Source: Planctomycetaceae bacterium
GTDB lineage: Bacteria; Planctomycetota; Planctomycetia; Planctomycetales; Planctomycetaceae
Assembly: GCA_023258825.1 (NCBI GenBank)
Contig: JALQWE010000228.1
Location: 1-6,333 of the forward strand
Direction: 5' to 3'
DNA length: 6,333 bases
Positions within the stretch are counted from its first letter, which is position 1. Each line of letters begins with the position of its first letter. The position numbers and the translations under genes are program-made. The notes below the pieces were generated by a model. The model did not search any database. It was given only the letters and a program-made list of their open reading frames with translations, and had not been told where the DNA came from. Shown in pieces: positions 1 through 4,886 of this stretch.

Positions 1-2
1 AT

Positions 3-176
3 GCGCGCGTGGTGGACGCGATGCGATCGGTCCCCGACGCGGCGTCGGTCGCGGGCGCCTGTGAACCGTCTCGCGAGATACTGCCCCTTGCGTACAGTCT
101 GATTCCGGACCTGTCTTTTTCGCATACCGGACAATCATTAATCTCGCGCCAACCGGCCTTCAGGTGCCACCCATAA
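3..176 (+). other. Possible 3' end of an upstream gene (open frame entering from the window edge)
   Basis: A frame is open from the window edge to a TAA at 174-176 (57 codons visible). Its beginning (ARVVDAMRSVPDAASVAGA) reads like an amphipathic helix from a real protein. The first 60 bases are about 77% GC, against about 52% in the next 60. A second frame is also open to position 101, and GC at third positions does not separate them because everything there is GC-rich. The last 20 bases of the frame run into a repeat copy at 153-173, so a true gene may end earlier. No family is recognised. It may be non-coding. Confidence 0.2.
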
Positions 177-257
177 ACGGCGAACAAACACCGCTCACCC
201 GGCTTCCAGGTGCCACCCACCTGTTGACTGTGGTCAGATCGTTTCAAGGTGCCCCCT
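153..257. repeat. Three imperfect direct copies of an AGGTGCC-cored repeat
   Basis: Copies lie at 153-173 and 199-219 (19 of 21 bases identical, sharing AGGTGCCACCCA). A shorter, diverged copy at 242-257 keeps TTCAAGGTGCC. The cores start at 162, 208 and 247, so spacing is 46 and 39 bases. The two better copies share an upstream CCGGC. All are in the same orientation and lie in the gene-free region before the oxidoreductase-like gene. They may belong to a dispersed intergenic repeat family. An array of regulator sites is the alternative, but the uneven spacing does not favour it. Confidence 0.5.
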
Positions 258-349
258 GGACTGCGACAACACACCGTTCAATCGGGGGCCATCTGGCGCG
301 ATGCTGCCTTTTGTGCACAATTTGATTTCTGCGCTGTCTTCAGCACATC

Positions 350-374
350 CGGCACAATCAGTGCTTTCGTGCCG
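350..374. repeat. Small inverted repeat (hairpin) in the upstream gap
   Basis: CGGCAC at 350-355 pairs with GTGCCG at 369-374 across a 13-base loop. No T-tract follows on either strand, so it is not a typical intrinsic terminator. The 177-548 gap otherwise holds no gene I can support. Confidence 0.3.
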
Positions 375-388
375 AGTTTATCTGACCC

Positions 389-402
389 CCGTGAATTCAC
401 GG
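389..402. promoter_or_regulatory. Perfect 14-bp palindrome, possible operator
   Basis: CCGTGAATTCACGG is a perfect palindrome about 150 bases upstream of the first gene, a size and symmetry expected of a dimeric regulator site. About 0.4 perfect 14-bp palindromes are expected by chance in a window this long, so this is weak evidence. No promoter with good spacing was found beside it. Confidence 0.2.
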
Positions 403-548
403 ATGCGTACAACCGTTCCACCGGAAACAGAGCGCAAAGTTGACGATAGCCCGCCCAAAGCCCCTCTTTAATGGATTCGGTTCTGCTGGCCGGGGGCCTG
501 TCGCAGGTCCTGCAAGCACACCGGGGCAACTCAAGGAACAGATGAACC

Positions 549-1520
549 ATGACCAGCCCCGAAACGCTCACTGTCATCGGAAATGACGAGATCGCTCTGG
601 AATTGGCCGGATTGGCTGCCAACGCAGGTCGCGAGGTGCTCTGGATACAGTCGGAACGCTGCCACTCCTCATGGCTTGTCGCACTGGCCCTGAAAAACCT
701 TGTCAGTGGATTGCTGGCAGACCAGACTCCAGCTCGGCGTCAACACCTTCGTCAACTCAGGTCGTCCAGCCTTTTAAAGAACCTGCTCGCCAATGCCCTC
801 TGCCGCGAATTGCAAAGCCTGCAGGCCGAAGCCGACAAACTGGGAATCTCAGTCCTGACCGGTGACGTTCACTTTGACAACGCCGGACAGCTGCACCCGC
901 TGAATTCTTCATTTCAGCACCCGGCGATGTCCACTCGAGGCCCCCGCGTGATTGCGACAGGAACCTGCTGCGTCCCGCTCAGTTCCGTGGACAACCGCCC
1001 GAAGGTGCTGTCTGTGAACCGGCTACTCTGCGCCCCGCAACTGCCTCAGCATCTGTGCGTACTCGGCGGCGATGGCGTAGGTGCCGGGTTGGCCGCACTG
1101 CTGAGTCTGTTTGGCAGCCAGTGTCGTCTGATCAACAGCGGCACCTGCGATGAAGCACTCACGGAATTAGCGATCGACAGTGGCGTCAGCGTCACAGATA
1201 ACTCGTTCAGATCGCGGCTATCCGAATTCGCTCCGGCGCACCATGCCGAGTGCATTCTCGACTGTCGCCGGCAGGTCGGTTTTACCTCACATCTGGCCTT
1301 GCCACAACTGGGCATTGAGCCTGATGAACAGGGACAGTTATGGTGCAATGATGTGCTGGAAACATGGCGGCCCGGGGTTTACGGAGCCGGATCGGTTGTG
1401 GGATTCTCTCCTGTGACCACCAGCAATATCACCAGGCAGGCCATGCTGATTCTGCACCATCTCGACAGTGTGCGTAGCCGCCGAGCCGCCTCTCGGAGCG
1501 AGTTTGCTGTCGCGCAGTGA
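549..1520 (+). CDS. Degenerate pyridine nucleotide-disulfide oxidoreductase-like protein (SthA/Lpd superfamily), short form
   Basis: The 323-residue product has the layout of the flavoprotein disulfide reductase/soluble transhydrogenase fold. There is an N-terminal Rossmann-like strand-helix (residues 7-34, VIGNDEIALELA), an ATG motif (VIATGTCCVPL, 134-144), a second nucleotide-binding motif (VLGGDGVGAGLA, 171-182) and a C-terminal flavin-type motif (PGVYGAGSVVG, 275-285). Key positions are altered. The first GxGxxG reads GNDEIA, the acidic residue ending the second strand is Gln34, the second motif reads GGDGVG, and the flavin-binding Asp of the usual AAGDV is Ser282. No redox CxxxxC is seen, and the dimerisation domain of about 110-130 residues is absent (relatives run about 460 residues). 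The ATG at 549 follows AAGGA at 533-537. It is probably a paralogue that has lost, or never had, normal flavin chemistry. The fold call is fairly secure and the function unknown. Confidence 0.75.
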   Translation: MTSPETLTVIGNDEIALELAGLAANAGREVLWIQSERCHSSWLVALALKNLVSGLLADQTPARRQHLRQLRSSSLLKNLLANALCRELQSLQAEADKLGISVLTGDVHFDNAGQLHPLNSSFQHPAMSTRGPRVIATGTCCVPLSSVDNRPKVLSVNRLLCAPQLPQHLCVLGGDGVGAGLAALLSLFGSQCRLINSGTCDEALTELAIDSGVSVTDNSFRSRLSEFAPAHHAECILDCRRQVGFTSHLALPQLGIEPDEQGQLWCNDVLETWRPGVYGAGSVVGFSPVTTSNITRQAMLILHHLDSVRSRRAASRSEFAVAQ

Positions 1521-1592
1521 CTGGCCGATCTCGAACACACGCCGTAACCGAGGGTTCACCCCCTCACTTCTGTCCCGGCGTCACACGGATTA

Positions 1593-1616
1593 CCGGCGGA
1601 TGAATCGATTCGCCGG
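1593..1616. repeat. Nine-bp stem-loop between the oxidoreductase-like and DUF1684 genes
   Basis: CCGGCGGAT pairs with ATTCGCCGG around a 6-base loop (one G-U wobble). It starts 73 bases after the first gene's stop. No T-run follows, so it is at best a non-canonical terminator or a structured 5' leader element. A -10-like TATGAT lies just downstream (1623-1628) without a recognisable -35, so a promoter for the DUF1684 gene here is only a suggestion. Confidence 0.4.
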
Positions 1617-1665
1617 ACTCTGTATGATTCGGAGACAAGCATCAACGATGCCATCGACAGTCATC

Positions 1666-1670
1666 AGGAG
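1666..1670 (+). promoter_or_regulatory. Ribosome binding site AGGAG supporting a GTG start
   Basis: AGGAG lies 9 bases before the GTG at 1680 but 15 before the in-frame ATG at 1686. The spacing favours GTG as the start of the DUF1684 gene. Confidence 0.5.
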
Positions 1671-1679
1671 TGTGCATTC

Positions 1680-2588
1680 GTGTTTATGTTCCAGACCGCT
1701 ATTACGGGAATGATTCTGACAGCAATGGCGACAATGGTCGGCAACTTCGCAGACGACGCGGATTGGCACGAGGAAACTATAGCGTGGCGTGCCGCGCGGG
1801 AACAAAAGCTGAAGGCTCCGGACGGCTGGCTGTCCGTCTCGGGGTTGTTCTATCTCAAAACGGGAGACCAGACGTTTGGATCTGCAGCGGACTGTCAGAT
1901 TCAGCTGACATCACCGTCCCTGCCGAACATCGCTGGCACTCTGACTGTCACGGAACGCAGCATCAGTTTTCGGGCTGCGGACGGCGTTGCACTTCGCCTG
2001 AATGATCGGGATGTCAACGCAGGATTCCTGAGAATCGATCCTGTTCTTCCCGAAGCAGATTCACCGGATCGCCTGACAATCGGAACGACCTCACTGCAAC
2101 TCATTCGCAGAAGTGGCCGTCTGGCTATTCGCTCAAGAGATTCCGCTAATCCCCTGATTTCTGCCTTTCCCGGAGAACGCTGGTATCCTCTGGATGCGAA
2201 ATATCGAATCGTTGGCACATTTACGCCATATACAAAGCCGAAGACACTTGTGATTCAGAACATTCAGGGGGAGAGTCACGAGGAAACTCTGGCGGGCTTC
2301 GCTGAATTTCGGATTGGGGACCAGGACTTTCGACTGGAAGCGATTGCCGACTCGCCGGAAACCCTGTTCTTCATTTTCAAGGACCACACCAGTGGTCAGG
2401 AAACCTATGGTGCCGGACGATTCCTCACTGTCCCAAGGCCTGTCAACAGCACTATCGTCCTGGACTTCAATCGCGCCTACAATCCGCCCTGTGCCTTCAA
2501 TCCATTCACACTGTGTCCTGTTCCCCCGGCAGAAAACCATCTCGCAATTGCCATCACCGCCGGAGCTCTGAAGCCAGTAAAGCCCTGA
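1680..2588 (+). CDS. DUF1684 family protein, probably exported
   Basis: The 302-residue product matches DUF1684 along its length. The N-terminal signature is WHEETIAWRAAREQKLKAPD with GWLSVSGLFYLKTGDQTFGS (29-68). The middle block includes RLAIRSRDS (147-155) and a W-P-D-YR stretch (168-176). The C-terminal hallmarks are DHTSGQETYGAGRFL (235-249) and DFNRAYNPPCAFNPF followed by TLCPVPPAENHL (262-288). The family has no established biochemical activity. The conserved Asp/Tyr/Cys-rich C-terminal block is presumably the functional site. Residues 5-24 are hydrophobic and end in GNFA, so a signal peptide is likely, though no basic residue precedes it. Length is normal for the family. Start at GTG 1680 by the ribosome binding site; ATG 1686 would remove only two residues. 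It is separated by 159 bases from the preceding gene and 249 from the next. Confidence 0.93.
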   Translation: MFMFQTAITGMILTAMATMVGNFADDADWHEETIAWRAAREQKLKAPDGWLSVSGLFYLKTGDQTFGSAADCQIQLTSPSLPNIAGTLTVTERSISFRAADGVALRLNDRDVNAGFLRIDPVLPEADSPDRLTIGTTSLQLIRRSGRLAIRSRDSANPLISAFPGERWYPLDAKYRIVGTFTPYTKPKTLVIQNIQGESHEETLAGFAEFRIGDQDFRLEAIADSPETLFFIFKDHTSGQETYGAGRFLTVPRPVNSTIVLDFNRAYNPPCAFNPFTLCPVPPAENHLAIAITAGALKPVKP

Positions 2589-2718
2589 GACACGCCCTTG
2601 CCCTCCTGCAGGACTTTGAAGCCCCGACAACGTCCACTCACAGACGCTCGTCCCCCATCTGGTACCACTGTCAGGTCTAAGCTGAAAAGCAGGGTTACGA
2701 TTCACTGAAGAGCGTGAT

Positions 2719-2746
2719 TTGCGTCGCACCGCCTGACGCAGATAAA
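2719..2746 (+). promoter_or_regulatory. Candidate sigma70-type promoter for the GHL10 gene
   Basis: TTGCGT (2719-2724) and GATAAA (2741-2746) are separated by 16 bases and resemble -35 and -10 boxes. Transcription would start near 2753, giving a leader of about 85 bases. The match is moderate, and planctomycete promoters are poorly defined. Confidence 0.3.
2720..2740. promoter_or_regulatory. Inverted repeat inside the candidate promoter, possible operator
   Basis: TGCGTC (2720-2725) and GACGCA (2735-2740) form perfect 6-bp arms with a 9-base spacer. They sit almost exactly between the -35-like and -10-like boxes, where a repressor dimer would block RNA polymerase. This is inference from position only. 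Confidence 0.3.
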
Positions 2747-2761
2747 ACCTCACCTCATCAC

Positions 2762-2785
2762 CGATCGCTCAAGCGGATCGTTTTT
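2762..2785 (+). terminator. Weak terminator-like hairpin followed by T5
   Basis: CGATC-GC (2762-2768) pairs with GC-GATCG (2773-2780, one bulged G) around TCAA, followed by TTTTT at 2781-2785. It could end transcription from the DUF1684 gene. It would also fall inside the leader started by the promoter candidate just upstream, where it could act as an attenuator. The stem is short, so confidence is low. Confidence 0.3.
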
Positions 2786-2837
2786 CGCAACGTTCTCCGG
2801 ATCATGACACATCAGCTGTGTCAAAGAAAATCGGCCT

Positions 2838-4358
2838 ATGAAAAAACCGTTTCTCATAAGGTGGATCAGCTGTCTGGAAATGCGATATTGGTTCATCCTC
2901 GCAGTCAGCCTGGCTGTGCAAACAGTGTTTATTGCAGCGGTCCCGGCACAGATGTATGAGCCCCCGGCAGCCCCCCGCGAATTTCGCGGGGTCTGGGTGG
3001 CCACACTGGACAATATCGACTGGCCCTCAAAAAAAGGGCTCAGCACCGATGAACAACAGTCTGAAGTGATCCGGATTCTGGAACTCCTGAAGCATCTGAA
3101 GCTGAATGCGGTCATCCTTCAGGTCCGCAGCGCCGCGGATGCTATTTATCCAACACCACTGGAACCATGGAGTGTCAGCCTGACCGGGCAGCAGGGCAGG
3201 GGCCCGTCTCCTGCGTATGACCCCCTGAAGTTCTGGATCAGGGAGGCACATGCGCGAGGAATCGAACTGCATGCATGGCTGAATCCATGCCGGGCACACA
3301 TCGGCAAGTCGCCGCCGGCAGCCTCCCACATATCCCGTCAACATCCCGAACTCGTCAAAAGCTATGGCAAATTCCTCTGGCTGGATCCAGGCGAACCAGC
3401 GGCTATGGATCGGACCATCGCCGTGCTTGAGGATCTGCTGCAGCGTTATGATCTCGATGCCGTGCATATCGACGACTACTTCTATCCCTATCCAATCCCA
3501 TCCGGCGACCGCGATCTGCCGTTTCCGGACGACACCTCGTGGAATCGCTACCTGCAAACGGGTGGAACACTCAGCCGAGCCGACTGGCGACGGGAGAACG
3601 TCAATCGGCTGGTTGAGAGAATTCACACCACCGTCCGTCGAATGAAACCTCAAGTCCGATTCGGCATTTCCCCTTTTGGTATCGGACGTCCGGGAACGGC
3701 TCCCGGAATCAGTGGATTTGATCAGTACGCAGGCATCTATGCCGACCCGGCGCTCTGGCTGAGACACGGCTGGTGTGACTATTTTTCTCCGCAGTTGTAC
3801 TGGAGCGTGGATCAGAAAGCTCAGAGCTTTCCGGTGCTGCTGGACTACTGGAAATCAGCGGCCCCCGCGTCAACCTGTGTCTGGCCGGGGCTGTTCACAA
3901 GTCGCCTGGATGACGAGAAACGGCCCTATGATGCAGCGGAAATTGTAAAGCAAATCAAGATCTGTCGCGACCGGATTCAGCCACCGGGTCACCTGCACTT
4001 CAGCCTTCGCGCCTTACAAAAGAATTCGCAGGGGATTCAGGAGGCCTTGAAGACAAGTGTCTACGCTGAACATGCCCTTGCTCCACCATTCCCATCACGG
4101 CAGTCCAAAGCCCCGCCGTCACCCTCAATCAGACTCAGCCGCACACCTGAAGGCGCTGCGATTGAGATCTCGCCGTCGGTATCTGACCCCACCTTTGTTT
4201 ATGCCCTGTGGACTCTTCAACAGGGTCGCTGGACTTTTCAGACACATCCCGGCATCTCCCGGGAATTCAGACTTTCCTCAACCACGCAGGCGGTGGTGGT
4301 GTCGGCCGTTTCCCGCCAGGGTCTTGAAAGCGACCGTGCGCGTCTTGAGATCCCCTGA
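2838..4358 (+). CDS. Secreted GHL10 (DUF187/YngK/DigH-like) glycosyl hydrolase with C-terminal Fn3-like domain
   Basis: This 506-residue protein begins with a basic stretch and a hydrophobic core (17-36) ending VPAQ, a signal peptide probably cleaved near residue 37. The GHL10 barrel starts at EFRGVWVATLDNIDWPS (48-64) and continues with LQVRSAADAIYPT (94-106), HAWLNPCR (145-152), HIDDYFYPYP (210-219, the conserved acidic centre), FGISPFGIGRP (275-285) and DYFSPQLYW (314-322). It ends near residue 405. A proline-rich linker (415-430) leads to a beta-rich tail (430-506) resembling the Fn3-type modules of YngK-like proteins. The family includes E. coli DigH (YddW), which cleaves denuded peptidoglycan glycan at the divisome. 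The substrate here cannot be read from sequence. No strong Shine-Dalgarno site precedes ATG 2838. ATG 2880 (Met15) would still leave a signal peptide. The stop codon lies in the inverted repeat of the downstream element. Confidence 0.93.
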   Translation: MKKPFLIRWISCLEMRYWFILAVSLAVQTVFIAAVPAQMYEPPAAPREFRGVWVATLDNIDWPSKKGLSTDEQQSEVIRILELLKHLKLNAVILQVRSAADAIYPTPLEPWSVSLTGQQGRGPSPAYDPLKFWIREAHARGIELHAWLNPCRAHIGKSPPAASHISRQHPELVKSYGKFLWLDPGEPAAMDRTIAVLEDLLQRYDLDAVHIDDYFYPYPIPSGDRDLPFPDDTSWNRYLQTGGTLSRADWRRENVNRLVERIHTTVRRMKPQVRFGISPFGIGRPGTAPGISGFDQYAGIYADPALWLRHGWCDYFSPQLYWSVDQKAQSFPVLLDYWKSAAPASTCVWPGLFTSRLDDEKRPYDAAEIVKQIKICRDRIQPPGHLHFSLRALQKNSQGIQEALKTSVYAEHALAPPFPSRQSKAPPSPSIRLSRTPEGAAIEISPSVSDPTFVYALWTLQQGRWTFQTHPGISREFRLSSTTQAVVVSAVSRQGLESDRARLEIP

Positions 4359-4384
4359 AAACGCAAAAGGGGACATTCTACTTT
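4354..4384 (+). repeat. Left arm of the element's inverted repeat
   Basis: The arm reads CCTGAAAACGCA followed by the core AAAGGGGACATTCTACTTT (core 4366-4384). Against the reverse complement of the right arm it differs by one substitution and one missing base. It contains the TGA stop (4356-4358) of the GHL10 gene. CCCCT (4352-4356) could also pair with AGGGG (4368-4372) over that stop. Confidence 0.8.
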
Positions 4385-4854
4385 TCCAGTCACGCAGCTT
4401 GATTCCGTGGTATAAGCGACACTTTTATCGGCACCATCAGCGGGGCTTTTTCAGCGATCAGGGGCACACACCAGAGTGACCGCTTGCCGGCAGGGCTGTC
4501 GAGCGCAGCCTTCCCTTCCGACATTACTCCCCAGCAGGCAGGGCAATGCGGCCTGATTTCAGGCTCAGGTAGCGTTCTGCTCCCACCGGCGTGTGACACA
4601 ACCGTTGCATAAATACGGCAGGCCAATGATTCACCTGAGCCGAGGCTATCTATCGCTTCGCTACTGTCGCGGCTCATGATGTCGCAACTCACTCTGACGA
4701 AACGCGCTACCGATTTTTCCGCAGTGACGACATCAGTGTGCCAGAGGCCAAAGCACATCTCGCGACTGCTCAGGCTGAATATCATCCAGATCACAACGCA
4801 GGGCGTCGCGTGTTCGCGGTGGCGACAGATGCTGCACGTCACACGAACAGGCGT

Positions 4855-4886
4855 AAAGTAGAATGTCCCCTTTATGCGATTTCAGG
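4855..4886 (-). repeat. Right arm of the element's inverted repeat
   Basis: Read on the - strand the arm is CCTGAAATCGCAT followed by the same 19-base core (4855-4873 on +). It contains the TGA stop (4882-4884, - strand) of the antiporter gene, so the arm overlaps that coding region by five bases. Confidence 0.8.

Larger units (their letters stand above)
4354..4886. mobile_element. Putative non-autonomous element (MITE- or BIME-like) with 31/32-bp terminal inverted repeats
   Basis: This 533-bp segment fills the space between two convergent genes and is bounded by long inverted repeats. No transposase motif could be recognised in any frame, and no target-site duplication is evident (bases before the left arm and after the right arm do not match). 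The interior has a 150-codon GTG-started frame on the - strand (4390-4842). On the + strand, stretches without a start are open at 4403-4612 and 4639-4893. None belongs to a family I know. The GTAG within each arm recalls the tetranucleotide at the foot of REP sequences handled by REP-associated tyrosine transposases. A DDE-type MITE is the alternative. Confidence 0.55.

Noticed and set aside
153..257. The repeat cluster as a CRISPR array
   Set aside because: There are only three copies, one poorly conserved, spacing is unequal, and no cas-like gene is nearby.
111..360. Two 27-base stretches (111-137 and 334-360) that both begin CTGTCTT and end ACAATCA
   Set aside because: They match at 20 of 27 positions without gaps. 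This is suggestive of an old duplication but not strong enough to call from one pair.
440..472. TTGACG (440-445) and TTTAAT (467-472) as a promoter for the first gene
   Set aside because: Both boxes look good alone, but the 21-base spacer is too long for a normal sigma70 promoter.
278..622. A 114-codon open frame on the - strand overlapping the start of the first gene
   Set aside because: Its product shows no recognisable domain or sensible composition, it covers intergenic hairpins and palindromes, and it overlaps the well-supported + strand gene.
2133..2753. A 206-codon frame on the - strand opposite the DUF1684 gene
   Set aside because: It is a shadow of the DUF1684 coding sequence, whose conserved motifs run through the same bases on the + strand.
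3027..3767. A 246-codon frame on the - strand inside the glycosidase gene
   Set aside because: It is antisense to conserved GHL10 motifs on the + strand and has no protein-like features of its own.
4390..4842. A 150-codon frame on the - strand filling the inside of the inverted-repeat element
   Set aside because: It starts at GTG without a visible ribosome binding site, its product is unlike any family I know, and competing open stretches lie on the other strand. It is kept as part of the element rather than called a gene.
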